DNA of 64,000 nt from Marinomonas pontica (GCF_026191375.1 NZ_JAODTL010000038.1:1-64000), one strand, 5' to 3'. Positions 41,745-51,737 are shown, numbered from the stretch's first letter. A program made the numbers and translations. The notes: a model not told the origin generated them from the letters alone.

Positions 41745-42983
41745 TTAAAGTGTGAAAGGGCGGTCGCCGTTTTCGTCTTTAATTCGAGTCGGCAAGCCCA
41801 TGTCATTCAACAAACCTAAGAAAGGTTTTGGATCAAGTTGCTCAACGTTACGCATCTCTTTCGCATCCCACGTGCCATTGGCAACCAAGATGGCTGCGGC
41901 AACAGGTGGCACGCCAGCTGTATAAGAAATACCTTGGCTGCCCACTTCGTTGAACGCGTCTTTGTGGTCTGCAACGTTGTAGATGAAGACTTCTTTCTCT
42001 TTGCCATCTTTGATGCCTTTTACTACATCACCGATGCAGGTCTTTCCTGTGTAATCAGGGGCAAGAGAAGAAGGGTCAGGCAGTACCGCTTTTACCACTT
42101 TAAGTGGCACGACTTCTAAACCTTCCGCGGTTTTAACGGGCTGTTCAGACAGCAGGCCAAGGTTTTTAAGCACGGTGAATACGTTGATGTAGTGTTCGCC
42201 AAATCCCATCCAGAAACGCACGTTTGGTACATTCAAGTTTTGTGAGATGGAGTGCACTTCATCATGGCCTGTCATGTAGGCTGTTTGTTTGCCGACGACA
42301 GGTAAATCGTCTGTGCGGCTGACTTCAAACATTTTATTTTCTTGCCACGCGCTGTCTTGCCAAGAGTACACACGTCCGGTGAATTCACGGAAGTTAATCT
42401 CTGGATCAAAGTTGGTTGCGAAGTATTTTCCGTGGCTGCCGGCGTTGATATCGATGATGTCGATATCACTCACACTGTCAAAATAATCGTTGTACGCAAG
42501 GGCGGCGTAAGCGTTGACAACACCTGGATCAAAGCCCACGCCAAGAATGGCTGTGATGCCTTTTTCTTTACACGCGTCGCGGCGTTTCCATTCGTAGTTT
42601 GCGTACCAAGGTGGGGTTTCACAAATTTTAGCTGGGTCTTCATGGATGGCGGTGTCTAGGTAAGCGGCACCCGTTTCCATGCAGGCTTCAAGCACAGACA
42701 TGTTGATGAAGGCTGAGCCTACGTTGATGACGATTTGAGATTCGGTGTCTTGAATCAATTTAACCGTTGCTGGCACGTCAAGAGCGTCTAGGGCGAATGC
42801 TTGAATGCGGCCCTCTACCTTCATGCTGCCTTTGTCGAGGACACTGGATACAATATCGTCGCATTTCGTAACGCTGCGCGAAGCAATTGCGATATTGCCC
42901 AGTGTGTCATTGTGTTGGGCGCATTTATGGGCCACAACACGAGCCACGCCTCCACCGCCGATGATTAGGACATTTTTTTTCAT
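41745..42983 (-). CDS. Carboxynorspermidine dehydrogenase (saccharopine dehydrogenase family, LYS9-like)
   Basis: A 412-residue NADPH-dependent enzyme that joins aspartate semialdehyde with a diamine to give carboxy(nor)spermidine. The N-terminal Rossmann motif VLIIGGGGVARVVAHKC is clear, and the central ILGVGFDPGVVNAYAALA is typical of the family. I start at ATG 42983 (MKKNVLIIGGGG); the frame extends into nspC without support. It lies 49 bp downstream of nspC on the same strand, and the pair makes norspermidine or spermidine by the Vibrio-type alternative route. The saccharopine dehydrogenase role is excluded by that partner. Confidence 0.9.
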   Translation of the reverse strand: MKKNVLIIGGGGVARVVAHKCAQHNDTLGNIAIASRSVTKCDDIVSSVLDKGSMKVEGRIQAFALDALDVPATVKLIQDTESQIVINVGSAFINMSVLEACMETGAAYLDTAIHEDPAKICETPPWYANYEWKRRDACKEKGITAILGVGFDPGVVNAYAALAYNDYFDSVSDIDIIDINAGSHGKYFATNFDPEINFREFTGRVYSWQDSAWQENKMFEVSRTDDLPVVGKQTAYMTGHDEVHSISQNLNVPNVRFWMGFGEHYINVFTVLKNLGLLSEQPVKTAEGLEVVPLKVVKAVLPDPSSLAPDYTGKTCIGDVVKGIKDGKEKEVFIYNVADHKDAFNEVGSQGISYTAGVPPVAAAILVANGTWDAKEMRNVEQLDPKPFLGLLNDMGLPTRIKDENGDRPFTL

Positions 42984-43032
42984 AGTAACGCTATCTCCAA
43001 AATAAAAAGTGTTGAACCGTATTAACTTATGA

Positions 43033-44130
43033 TTAAGACAAGTTCTGCTCAAAATCGTTGTAGTCGAATTCCCTAACGAGCTCGATAGTGCCATCCAGTT
43101 GGCGTATGGCAATAGACGGCATTTTTACACCGTTAAACCAGTTCTTTTTCACCATGGTGTAGCCTGCGGCGTCTTGAAACGATAGGCGGTCACCAACTTG
43201 CAAGGGTTTTTCAAATTTGAATTCGCCGAAAATATCACCCGCTAAGCAAGATTTTCCACAAATCATGTATTCCTGCTCGCCTTCACACGGTGCCATTTTA
43301 GCATTTTCACGGTAGATCAATAAATCCAGCATGTGCGCTTCGATAGAGCTGTCTACAACGGCTAAGTTTTTGCCATTGAATAACGTGTCCAATACTGTCA
43401 CTTCAAGCGTGGTACTTTTGGTAATACTGGCTTCACCTGGCTCTAAATACACTTGAATGTCGTACTTCTCAGCAAACGCTTTTAGGCGTTGGCAAAACTT
43501 ATCGATAGGGTAGTTTTCCCCTGTGAAATGTATGCCGCCGCCAAGGCTTACCCATTTCACTTGCTGAATCAAATGACCAAAACGATCTTCGATCAGGTTC
43601 AGCATGTCATCAAAGCGATCAAAATCGTTGTTCTCACAGTTATTGTGGAACATAAAACCGGATATGTCGTGAATCACTGTTTCAATTTTTTCTGGGTCCC
43701 ATTCGCCAAGTCGGCTAAAAGGGCGCGCTGGGTCGGCAATCAAAAACTCAGATGTACTGACCTGAGGGTTCACGCGTAGCCCCCGAGTTTTGTCTTTGCT
43801 GGCGTCTTTAAAACGGTTGAATTGGCCGATAGAGTTGAAGATTATTTTGTCGGAGTGGTCTAATACTTCGCTAATTTCATCGTCAGAATACGCCACGCTG
43901 TAGGCGTGAGTTTCACCCTTGAATTTGGTTTTTCCAAGCTTCACTTCGTACAGAGATGAAGACGTCGTGCCGTCCATGTACTCTTGCATCAGGTCAAACA
44001 CTGACCAAGTGGCAAAGCATTTTAAAGCAAGCAAAGACTTGGCTCCGGACTGTTGGCGCACATAGGCGATCTTCTCTAAATTCTTCAGAAGAGCCGCTTT
44101 ATCAATGAGGTAATATGGTGTCTTGATCAT
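43033..44130 (-). CDS. nspC: Carboxynorspermidine decarboxylase
   Basis: A 365-residue PLP-dependent decarboxylase of the alanine-racemase fold. The PLP lysine lies in LLALKCFATWSVFD near the N-terminus, VSLGGGIHFTGENY is the phosphate-binding glycine loop and CGKSCLAGD has the active cysteine. It removes CO2 from carboxy(nor)spermidine. I start at ATG 44130 (MIKTPYYLIDKAALL); an ATG at 44151 adds seven residues. It leads the two-gene operon with the dehydrogenase, which ends in a strong terminator. Confidence 0.93.
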   Translation of the reverse strand: MIKTPYYLIDKAALLKNLEKIAYVRQQSGAKSLLALKCFATWSVFDLMQEYMDGTTSSSLYEVKLGKTKFKGETHAYSVAYSDDEISEVLDHSDKIIFNSIGQFNRFKDASKDKTRGLRVNPQVSTSEFLIADPARPFSRLGEWDPEKIETVIHDISGFMFHNNCENNDFDRFDDMLNLIEDRFGHLIQQVKWVSLGGGIHFTGENYPIDKFCQRLKAFAEKYDIQVYLEPGEASITKSTTLEVTVLDTLFNGKNLAVVDSSIEAHMLDLLIYRENAKMAPCEGEQEYMICGKSCLAGDIFGEFKFEKPLQVGDRLSFQDAAGYTMVKKNWFNGVKMPSIAIRQLDGTIELVREFDYNDFEQNLS

Positions 44131-44445
44131 GGCAACCTGCCCGTTAGTCAAAACGGTGTATTCTAGAGCAAAGGTGGGGGCTTTTTCTAGCTTAAAAACG
44201 CTATTTTGCAGGGCTTTTTGTGACGTTTTGGTGACTCCCTTGAGGTTTTAAGGGCTTGAAATTTTGTGGCATAAGGAATTGCACTTTTAGAATTGGCTGC
44301 AATGAGTAATAGGCCTATTGTCTGTTTCACTTTATAATTCTGCTCAACAACGGTATGGCGGTTTTGGTCGTTCTATACACGGCGTTTATAAAAGCCAAAG
44401 CCGCACGGGTAAATGATTTTTTAAGAGTATGAGGAACATCTTAGT
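44131..44445. other. Divergent intergenic region between nspC and nnrU
   Basis: About 315 bp with no gene. It must hold promoters for both genes; a TATAAT lies at 44333-44338 reading towards nnrU but with no good -35. I see no riboswitch or long repeat. Confidence 0.5.
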
Positions 44446-45027
44446 ATGTTGATTTTAGTAATAGGGTTGGTGGTTTTCTTTTGTCTGCATTCTGTTCGCT
44501 TGGTGGCTCCTCATTGGCGTGAGACGATTATGCAGCAGCATGGCGCGATGCGTTGGAAAATGCGCTTTGGGATGATCACACTATTGTCGACCGCGTTTAT
44601 TGTGATGGGGTATCTACAAATGCGCGTTGAGCCAGTTTGGTTGTGGTTCCCGCCCGTTTGGACTCGCCATTTGGCAGGATTGCTGGTGTTGGTTGCGTTG
44701 TTCTTTGCCGGCTCCGCGTTGGTTCCTAATACCACAATGAAAAAGAAAATGGGCTATCCAATGCTGATTGCAGTGAAAATCTGGGCATTTGCGCATTTGA
44801 TTAGTAATGGCTCTTTAGCCGATGTGATGGTGTTTGGCAGCTTTTTGGTGTGGTCTATTGTGAGCTTTGCTGTGTATCGTCGTCGTGACCGGAAGGCTGG
44901 TGTCATTAGAGACTTTGAATCTGGCGTGCAATATGACTTAGCGGCGTTCGCGTTTGCTATGGTGTCTTGGTTTGCTATCGCGTTTTATCTGCATCAAGCC
45001 ATTATTGGTGTGTCTCCATTGGTTTAG
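44446..45027 (+). CDS. NnrU-family membrane protein
   Basis: A 193-residue protein with about six transmembrane segments matching the NnrU domain (LHSVRLVAPHWRETI near the start, HLAGLLVLVALFFAGSAL, KIWAFAHLISNGSLADV). NnrU was named for a role in nitric-oxide reduction in rhizobia but its biochemistry is unclear, and members here are usually without denitrification genes, as in this window. It is divergent from nspC and ends at a strong terminator. Confidence 0.85.
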   Translation: MLILVIGLVVFFCLHSVRLVAPHWRETIMQQHGAMRWKMRFGMITLLSTAFIVMGYLQMRVEPVWLWFPPVWTRHLAGLLVLVALFFAGSALVPNTTMKKKMGYPMLIAVKIWAFAHLISNGSLADVMVFGSFLVWSIVSFAVYRRRDRKAGVIRDFESGVQYDLAAFAFAMVSWFAIAFYLHQAIIGVSPLV

Positions 45028-45043
45028 TGCTCTCCCAATCTAT

Positions 45044-45083
45044 AAAAAAACCTATCAGATTTTAATCTGATAGGTTTTTTTTT
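45044..45083. terminator. Bidirectional terminator
   Basis: AAAAAAACCTATCAGAT pairs with ATCTGATAGGTTTTTTTTT around a TTTA loop, between convergent nnrU and the chemoreceptor gene. Confidence 0.94.
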
Positions 45084-45132
45084 GCATTTTTTTGCTGTTT
45101 TAAAAGGTTAGGTGACGTTTAAGCTCTGAAGT

Positions 45133-47043
45133 TTAGGTTCTGAAGTTATTGATGCTTTTTGTCAAATCGTCAGCCAAGGATTTAAGCTCTTCCGCTCTGG
45201 CGGCACTTTCTGCGGCAAGGGTTACGAGTTCTGTAGAGCCTTGCTGAATGTCCGCGGTGTTTTGATTGACTTCTGAAGTAACACTGGTTTGCTCTTCGGT
45301 TGCCGTGGCAATCTGAGCCGCGCGGTCGTTTATGGTCATGACAGACTGTTGGATTTTATCCAAGCTCTCTTTGGCCATGTTTACATCTTCCACACTCCTG
45401 TTTGCTCGGCTATGACTTAATTGAATTTTGTTAACCGCATCTTTGGTGATTTTTTGAAGCGATTCGATCATTTTCTGAATTTCTTCAATAGAGCTGTAGG
45501 TGCGTTGTGATAAAACACGGACTTCGTCGGCCACGACGGCAAACCCTCGCCCTTGTTCGCCGGCGCGTGCTGCTTCAATTGCAGCGTTTAATGCGAGTAG
45601 GTTGGTTTGTTCAGCGATGCCAGAGATGGTGGTCAGGATGGTATTAATGCCGTCAGCATTTTTACTTAGGTCATTGATCACATCGGCCACACCTTGAATG
45701 TCTACGGCAAGCGTTCGAATACTGTCTTGGCTTTTCAATACTTGCGATTGTCCTACCGTACTTGCGGCAACGGTTTCATCGGCGTTAATGGCTGTATTAG
45801 TAGCATTGCCAGCAATTTCTTGTGTGGCTTGCGCCATTTGGTGAATAGCGGTCGCGACCATAGAAATATTGTGCTGTTGCTCTTCCAGCTTCAGTGAGCT
45901 GTTTCTTGATGAGTTGTGTGCTGCACTGGCTTGCTTTGCTAACTCGTGCCCCACATTTTTTAAGTGAGACACAGTGCCATGAAGTAGGGCAACAAATTGG
46001 TTAAAGTTGCCAACCAGTACGGCGATTTCATCTTTTGAGTTGGCCGTGAGTCGCTGTGTTAGATCGCCATCTCCTTGGGCTATTTGCGCCATACTGTCTG
46101 ATACACGACGTAAGTCTCTGAGCAAAAAGCGCGTCACCTGTACAACGATGAAAATGGCTAAACACAATAAAATGACGACCGACATGAGGATATTGGCCCC
46201 CAAATTGTATAAAGGCGCATTCAGCACGCTTTTGTTCATCATTAAGCCGAGCACCCATGGGCTGCCTTTTATGTTGCTGGCGTGCATAAGTGTGTCTTCA
46301 CCATTTAGTGTGAGGTCGACTAATTTTGCTTGTTTGCGCACTTGTTGGAATAGGTCGCGCGTTAGGGTGGGAGAAAGGTCTGTTGCTTCTTTTAATATGT
46401 GTTTTTTGTCCGAGTGTGCAATGATTTTTCCGTCGCCATCAAACAGGACACTGTATCCATCTCCTGCCACTTTCATGGCCAATACCGTATCCAGTATGCT
46501 GTCTAGGAAAACCAGCCCGCCTATGGCGCCGACAAATTGCCCCTTTACCATAATCGGCTCAACAAAGGTCATCGAGAGCTTTTGGGTAGAAGCCGAAACA
46601 TAAGGCGCGGTCACGTAGGCACTGTTTTTGGCTTTGGCATCTATATACCAACTGCGTTTGCGTGGATCGTAGTCAGCGCTGTTTAAAGAAGGATCATGAC
46701 GATACATCTCGCCATTTTCTAATCCTAAAAACGTCATGCCAAAACTCAAACTGGTTTGCGCTTGCTGCAAAATAGTGAGGATTTCTTTTTCATTCGCGTT
46801 TGGCTGAGCCGTTAGTAAAGCTTCGATTTTTTGCTTAACGGCCTGCATGGTTCCTACGCGATCTGCTGACCAACTGTTGATGTACGTTGAAATGGCATTC
46901 GCTTGAGAGTTGGCTTCTGATTTGATGCGAGCATCGCTGTCTGTCTTGAACTCATAAAAAGAGACGCCACCAATGGCAAGTGCTATGACAATGGCCACAA
47001 TAATAGACTGAAGAGTGATTTTAGTTTGTAACGAAAAGTGCAT
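45133..47043 (-). CDS. Methyl-accepting chemotaxis protein with dCache sensor
   Basis: A 636-residue chemoreceptor. Transmembrane helix 1 spans about residues 11-30, a periplasmic dCache_1 sensor about 35-270 ([20 protein letters not shown]), transmembrane helix 2 about 280-305 ([17 protein letters not shown]), a HAMP domain follows, then the signalling domain with the conserved tip [20 protein letters not shown]. The start is ATG 47043 ([12 protein letters not shown]) with AGGAG 9 bp upstream; the frame runs on to 47118. PDC sensors with the DxRxRxWY-type pattern often bind amino acids, but the ligand here is not known. No che gene is nearby. Confidence 0.93.
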   Translation of the reverse strand: MHFSLQTKITLQSIIVAIVIALAIGGVSFYEFKTDSDARIKSEANSQANAISTYINSWSADRVGTMQAVKQKIEALLTAQPNANEKEILTILQQAQTSLSFGMTFLGLENGEMYRHDPSLNSADYDPRKRSWYIDAKAKNSAYVTAPYVSASTQKLSMTFVEPIMVKGQFVGAIGGLVFLDSILDTVLAMKVAGDGYSVLFDGDGKIIAHSDKKHILKEATDLSPTLTRDLFQQVRKQAKLVDLTLNGEDTLMHASNIKGSPWVLGLMMNKSVLNAPLYNLGANILMSVVILLCLAIFIVVQVTRFLLRDLRRVSDSMAQIAQGDGDLTQRLTANSKDEIAVLVGNFNQFVALLHGTVSHLKNVGHELAKQASAAHNSSRNSSLKLEEQQHNISMVATAIHQMAQATQEIAGNATNTAINADETVAASTVGQSQVLKSQDSIRTLAVDIQGVADVINDLSKNADGINTILTTISGIAEQTNLLALNAAIEAARAGEQGRGFAVVADEVRVLSQRTYSSIEEIQKMIESLQKITKDAVNKIQLSHSRANRSVEDVNMAKESLDKIQQSVMTINDRAAQIATATEEQTSVTSEVNQNTADIQQGSTELVTLAAESAARAEELKSLADDLTKSINNFRT

Positions 47044-47235
47044 CCTTGGTTCTCCTACGTGTTCACGTAAAGCGGATAGTTCCATTGAGTATAAGAGGTA
47101 TTTCAAAATGGCCGCCATTTTCTTATATTTATCATCGCTTTTCTATTAGGAATTAGCCCTTTTCAGCTTTTGATACTTCGGGGGCTTTCTGTTATCGTCC
47201 GCGGCCATTTTATTCGTGTTGATAGGTAAAAATAG

Positions 47236-48600
47236 ATGATTTGTGGTTTTGATTACGGAACATCCAATTGCGCGTTGGGCGTTATGCAAGATTCGTCAGT
47301 GCGTTTAGTCGCGTTGGAAGGAGATCACTCTTTTTTACCTTCTACTTTATACGCTCTAGATCGTGACTTAATCACCGAAGCCGTTGGTCGAGGCCTTCAA
47401 GATATTCATGCAAGACAATCGTTTGCAGAGCTTAGACAAAATGCGTTAACTCGTGCCAAGCGCGCTCGTTACGAAGAAGACATCGCGGATGAAGATCAGA
47501 CGTTATTTTTTGGTCGCGCTGCATTTGAAGAATACTTTCAATGGCCTGAAGAAGGCTATTTTGTAAAATCTCCCAAATCTTTTCTTGGTGGCGCAGGCTT
47601 ACGGTCTGAGCATATTCACTTTTTTGAAGACATCGTCACTGTGATGATGCAAAACATCAAACAGCGCGCTGAAAAGTCCCTTGGTCAAGAGATTACTCAT
47701 ACCGTGATTGGGCGTCCGGTTAACTTCCAAGGCCTTGATGCCGAAGCCAGTAACCGACAAGCCTTAGACATCCTAACAACGGCGGGCAAGCGCGCAGGGT
47801 TTAAGGAAATTGAGTTTCTTTATGAGCCAATAGCGGCGGGGTTAGATTTTGAAATGACCTTGCCAGACAACAAAACAGTCTTGGTTGTGGATATTGGTGG
47901 TGGTACTACGGACTGCGCCATGGTGCGAATGGGGCCAGACTACCTAAAAAAAGCGGACCGTCGTGAAGATTTTCTAGCTCATACTGGAGAGCGTGTTGGC
48001 GGGAATGATTTGGACATACAAATTGCTGGCCGACATTTTATGCCTCTGTTCGGGATGAATAGCTTGTTAAAAACGGGGTTGCCCATGCCAACACAGCTTT
48101 ACTGGAACGCCGTGACCACGAATGACGTGTCCGCGATCGCAACCTTTAATAGTATGGAAACCAAACAGCAAATTGAGCAACTGAAATTGGACGCGGCCAA
48201 CCCCAAATTAATAGAGCGTTTCTTGCGCATGAGAGAAGAGAAACACAATTACCACATTGTAAGAAGCGCAGAAGAAGCCAAAATTGCACTGTCTGACTCG
48301 TTCCACTATACCGCCTCGCTGGATTACATCGAAGCGGCCTTAGGAACGGACATTACGCGGGATGCATTGGCAAAATCCATCGATTCCCCATTAGAAAAAA
48401 TGCTTAACCTGATGAAAGTCGCGATTGCGCAAGCAGGTGACACCCCAGACTTAATCTACATGACAGGTGGTTCCGCCAAATCGCCCATTATTCGTGAGGC
48501 GATTCAAGCCAGTATTGGTGATATCCCCGTCTTGGATGGCGATCACTTTGGCAGTGTTGCCGCTGGGCTAACGGTTTGGTCTGAACGTATTTTTAGATAA
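47236..48600 (+). CDS. yegD: Hsp70-like chaperone-family protein YegD
   Basis: A 454-residue actin/Hsp70-fold ATPase without the usual substrate-binding domain. Phosphate-1 (GFDYGTSNCALG), phosphate-2 (VVDIGGGTTDCAM) and adenosine motifs (YMTGGSAKSP) are intact. This length and architecture match E. coli YegD, whose function is unsettled. It is divergent from the chemoreceptor gene, with the FUSC-family gene 82 bp downstream; co-function is unproven. Confidence 0.88.
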   Translation: MICGFDYGTSNCALGVMQDSSVRLVALEGDHSFLPSTLYALDRDLITEAVGRGLQDIHARQSFAELRQNALTRAKRARYEEDIADEDQTLFFGRAAFEEYFQWPEEGYFVKSPKSFLGGAGLRSEHIHFFEDIVTVMMQNIKQRAEKSLGQEITHTVIGRPVNFQGLDAEASNRQALDILTTAGKRAGFKEIEFLYEPIAAGLDFEMTLPDNKTVLVVDIGGGTTDCAMVRMGPDYLKKADRREDFLAHTGERVGGNDLDIQIAGRHFMPLFGMNSLLKTGLPMPTQLYWNAVTTNDVSAIATFNSMETKQQIEQLKLDAANPKLIERFLRMREEKHNYHIVRSAEEAKIALSDSFHYTASLDYIEAALGTDITRDALAKSIDSPLEKMLNLMKVAIAQAGDTPDLIYMTGGSAKSPIIREAIQASIGDIPVLDGDHFGSVAAGLTVWSERIFR

Positions 48601-48682
48601 CGCCGATCTGAATTTTTCATCTTTGATGGTGCTTGTTGGTGTTATAATGTTGTCCTACTAAACATTTGTATGGAGTACCAAC

Positions 48683-49750
48683 TTGCTAAAGTCTGTGATG
48701 ATTCAGATAAAAGACCTTTTTGCATGGAGCGATATCAAGCGACCTTGGCATCTTGCGGTTTTAGCCGCCGTCGCTGTTGGGACGCCCGCCTTGATCGGCG
48801 CTGCGACCAATCAATTTGCTGTTGCCACCTTATCCAGCTTGGGCGCCATGGTTATCTTGTATCTACCAAAAACGCGTATTGCCCATAGAATGGTGACCTT
48901 GGCCATGTGTTCTTTTGGATTTATGGTGTGTTTTAGCGTGGGCTCGTTGGCCAGTGTTAACCCTTACCTTGCTGCGCTGGCGCTTGGGATCTTGTCCTTT
49001 AGCGCCATTGTCATTACACGCTATTATCGCCTTCCTCCACCGGGCAGTTTTTTCTTCATTCTTGTGTCTGCGCTTGCGATTTATTTGCCATTTGATTTGA
49101 GCCGGTGGTCTGCGAACATTGGCATGGTGGGGTTGGGGGGCATGTTGGCATGTGTACTGGCTTTCTTTTACAGCTTGATGACGCACGCAAATGACTTACC
49201 TCCCGTTAAGATAGAGACGGATCCTCAAGTAAACGCCATTATTTTAGAAGGCGCTCTGGTCGCATTCTGTATTGCTTTTGCTTATTTCGTGGCCGTGTTG
49301 TGCCATTTACCAAACGCATTGTGGGTGCCTATTTCTTGCGCGGCTATTTTGCAAGGCGCTACTTATCGGATGATCTGGCACCGTAACATTCATCGCATTG
49401 TGGGAACGGCATTAGGGATGGGCGTTGCTTCTGTGCTGTTTTCTTTTCAACCTAATTACTGGGTGTTGGCACTTAGCATGATCTTTTTCCAGTTTGTTGT
49501 GGAATTATTGATCGTAAAAAACTACGGTGCCGCGGTGATTTTTATTACGCCGCTCACCGTCATCATGGCCGAAATCACCAGCGCAAACATGAGCACAGAA
49601 GTGTTGTTGCATCACCGTTTGGTTGATATCTCCATTGGCAGCACCATTGGTATTATAGGCGGTACTGTTTTTCATCGCACTTCTCTTCTCAAAAATATTG
49701 AATCGAGAATGAACGCACGCAGTTCTTTATCAGGTCGTAAGCCTTCCTAA
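48683..49750 (+). CDS. FUSC-family membrane protein
   Basis: A 355-residue protein with about ten hydrophobic segments arranged in two halves (TLSSLGAMVILYLPKTRIAHR in the first; WVPISCAAILQGATYRMIWHR in the second), typical of FUSC/aromatic-acid exporter-type proteins. The second half has the conserved HRxVGTALG (HRIVGTALGMGVA). It starts at TTG 48683, with GGAG 7 bp upstream; ATG 48698 is a less well-supported alternative. A TATAAT lies at 48643. Substrate unknown; efflux of small aromatic or acidic compounds is the usual guess for the family. Confidence 0.8.
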   Translation: MLKSVMIQIKDLFAWSDIKRPWHLAVLAAVAVGTPALIGAATNQFAVATLSSLGAMVILYLPKTRIAHRMVTLAMCSFGFMVCFSVGSLASVNPYLAALALGILSFSAIVITRYYRLPPPGSFFFILVSALAIYLPFDLSRWSANIGMVGLGGMLACVLAFFYSLMTHANDLPPVKIETDPQVNAIILEGALVAFCIAFAYFVAVLCHLPNALWVPISCAAILQGATYRMIWHRNIHRIVGTALGMGVASVLFSFQPNYWVLALSMIFFQFVVELLIVKNYGAAVIFITPLTVIMAEITSANMSTEVLLHHRLVDISIGSTIGIIGGTVFHRTSLLKNIESRMNARSSLSGRKPS

Positions 49751-49841
49751 GCGCAATTTGCAATTCGTTTGTTGCTTAACGCGGACTTAAAACGTACGCT
49801 TCGAACTTCGGTCAACGTCGTTACTTAATGAGGTTGACCGT

Positions 49842-50050
49842 TCTTGTGAAGGTGCCAGTCTGACTGGTGAAACGGGAAACAGGTGAGTGGACTTACACAA
49901 ACCCTGTACTGCCCCCGCAACGGTAAATAAGTGATGTATTTTTTCTCGTTTCCACTGTTCGTGAGCGTAATGATATCGGATGGGAAGGGGCGAGAGACGT
50001 AAAAATACAGTTCGATCCCACACTTATGAGTCCGGAGACCGGCCTTCATT
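49842..50050 (+). ncRNA. Cobalamin riboswitch upstream of the CbiM-like gene
   Basis: The B12-box order is clear: GGTGCCAG, TGGTGAAACGGGAAACAGGTG, CTGTACTGCCCCCGCAACGG and GAGTCCGGAGACCGGCC. A further stem GGTCAAC (49810-49816)/GTTGACC (49833-49839) lies just upstream. It ends about 75 bp before the start codon of the permease gene, whose expression it should reduce when cobalamin is plentiful. Confidence 0.96.
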
Positions 50051-50125
50051 GACTCGTATTTGGGTAAACCAATACGTTAATTTGAATCATACGGGTGAGT
50101 ATGAGATCCATTTTGGAGGCACATC

Positions 50126-50797
50126 GTGCACATTGAACCGGGCGTCGTTGACGGCGCAAAAATTGTTTTAAGTTACGCGACGGCCTTTGCCGCGCTTGGT
50201 CTATCCGCTAAAGCGTCCATCGAGATGATAAAAAAAGACGGCTTGCTGTCTTTGATCGGTCGTAGTGCGTTAACCACTCTTTTTGTCTTTGTTTTTTTTG
50301 AGATACTGCCTCATCAGGCTGTGGGCGTATCGGAAGTGCATCTCATCTTGGGGTCGACGTTGTTTCTTGTTTTTGGCCCGGCCGCGGCATCTATAGGCCT
50401 GATATTAGGCTTATTAACACAAGGTGTTTTCTTTGCTCAATTCGACTTGCCTCAATATGGTATGAACGTCACGACGTTATTGTTGCCTTTGTTTGCTATG
50501 TCTGCGGTGGCTCGTCGCACTATCGCGGAGAATACGGCATACGTCGATATTAGCTATAAACAGGCATTGAAACTGTCCTTAACTTACCAAGGCGGCATTG
50601 TCGCTTGGGTGGCGTTCTGGGCATTTTATGGTCAAGGTATGGGTGCTGATAACTTGGCCTCTGTGGCGACGTTTGGTATCGCGTATTTGAGTGTTGTGCT
50701 GATTGAACCTATTCTGGACCTTGCTGTTCTGGCTGGGGCGAAAAGCCTGCACCGTTTTAAACAGTCGTCTTTGTTTGAAGCGCGTTTGTTTAATTAA
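50126..50797 (+). CDS. CbiM-like cobalt transport permease
   Basis: A 223-residue membrane protein of the CbiM/CbtM type. Like CbiM it begins MHI (MHIEPGVVDGAKIV), with the N-terminal His2 that helps bind cobalt, and carries VHLILGSTLFLVFGPAAASI and FDLPQYGMNVTTLLLPL. It starts at GTG 50126 after GGAGG (50115-50119). The cobalamin riboswitch directly upstream supports a role in cobalt uptake for B12 synthesis. No CbiN, CbiQ or CbiO subunit is adjacent, so it either works alone or with energising subunits encoded elsewhere. A hairpin terminator follows. Confidence 0.85.
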   Translation: MHIEPGVVDGAKIVLSYATAFAALGLSAKASIEMIKKDGLLSLIGRSALTTLFVFVFFEILPHQAVGVSEVHLILGSTLFLVFGPAAASIGLILGLLTQGVFFAQFDLPQYGMNVTTLLLPLFAMSAVARRTIAENTAYVDISYKQALKLSLTYQGGIVAWVAFWAFYGQGMGADNLASVATFGIAYLSVVLIEPILDLAVLAGAKSLHRFKQSSLFEARLFN

Positions 50798-50816
50798 ACG
50801 CAGTTGATCGATAGCA

Positions 50817-50853
50817 AATGCCCGTTCTGAGTCTACTTAGGACGGGCATTTTT
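50817..50853. terminator. Terminator after the CbiM-like gene
   Basis: AAATGCCCGTTCT pairs with AGGACGGGCATTTTT around a short loop; one G.T pair in the stem. It also faces the convergent LysR gene. Confidence 0.9.
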
Positions 50854-50857
50854 GTCT

Positions 50858-51737
50858 TCAGCGTTTGTAGCGACCGTGTTCACTCACAAACTCCAAAAAG
50901 GCGCGATTGGCTTTCGACAGATAGCTGTCTTTACGCCAAGCAATGCCAAGGTCTAACCAAATGGGTGGATCAAATGATCGGGTTATTAGCTCGTCGTCGT
51001 CTTCTATTACCATAGAGAGTAAGGTTGAGATGCCAAAACCTTGTTGAGTAATGGATTTGATTAGTGGAATTAAATTGGTTTCGAAGCCAATTTTAGGTTG
51101 TTTATTACACGCTTTGGCCAGTTTATCGACGATGCGACGATGAAAATACCCCTCTTTAAACATCACCAATTCTTCATCGAAAAACGCGTCTGGCGTGATG
51201 CGTTCTAGTTGGCTAAAGGGGTGATCTGTCGCAATGGTGACTCGCATTTCTTCACGAATCAATGCCTGAGTTTCCAAGCCGTCGGGCAGGGTTTCCGCGA
51301 CGATCACACTCAGATCCAACTCGCCATTTTCGAGCATTTGTTGCAGTTGCCACGTACCGCCTTCAATGACTTTAAGCGCAATGGTAGGGTATTTGTGGCG
51401 AAACGCCATCAAAATGGGGGAAATAATACGAGCCCAACATGCTGGGAATTCCTACGCGAACTTCGCCCTGACTTAATCCCTGTAGTTCACCCATTTCCAG
51501 CAGAGCGTCATCGGTTGCCTGAACGATTTTTTCCGCATGAACCAATAACCTTTTACCTTCGTCCGTTAAACCCACGTGACGATCGGCTCGATGGATGAGA
51601 GTCAAACCTAAATCGGCTTCCAGTTTTTTGATCGCCATACTCACGGCAGGCTGAGCGACACTCAACTGCTGAGCCGCTTTCGTGAAACTGGCGGTTTTTG
51701 CAATGGCAACAAAGTAACGCAATGGTTTAATGTCCAT
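50858..51737 (-). CDS. LysR-family regulator, interrupted by a frameshift
   Basis: LysR-type regulator split into two frames. The N-terminal part (51737 down to about 51420) reads MDIKPLRYFVAIAKTASFTK and the helix-turn-helix AVSMAIKKLEADLGLTLIHR. It breaks after GSYYFP. The C-terminal part, in another frame, begins AFRHKYPTIALKVIEGG and continues to 50858 with a normal effector-binding domain. Restoring one C in the C5 run (G51416-51420 on the plus strand) gives the family-typical SYYFPPILMAFRHKYP and a protein of about 293 residues. It is divergent from an MFS transporter, its likely target. The gene is inactive as written, unless the indel is an error. Confidence 0.88.

Noticed and set aside
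41745-42983. Saccharopine dehydrogenase in lysine metabolism
   Set aside because: The adjacent nspC and the shared terminator point to carboxynorspermidine dehydrogenase.
45133-47118. Longer chemoreceptor starting at 47118
   Set aside because: The extra 25 residues are not typical of a chemoreceptor, and AGGAG precedes the ATG at 47043.
49980-50171. 63-codon frame at the cobalamin riboswitch
   Set aside because: It lies in the conserved riboswitch core and overlaps the start of the CbiM-like gene.
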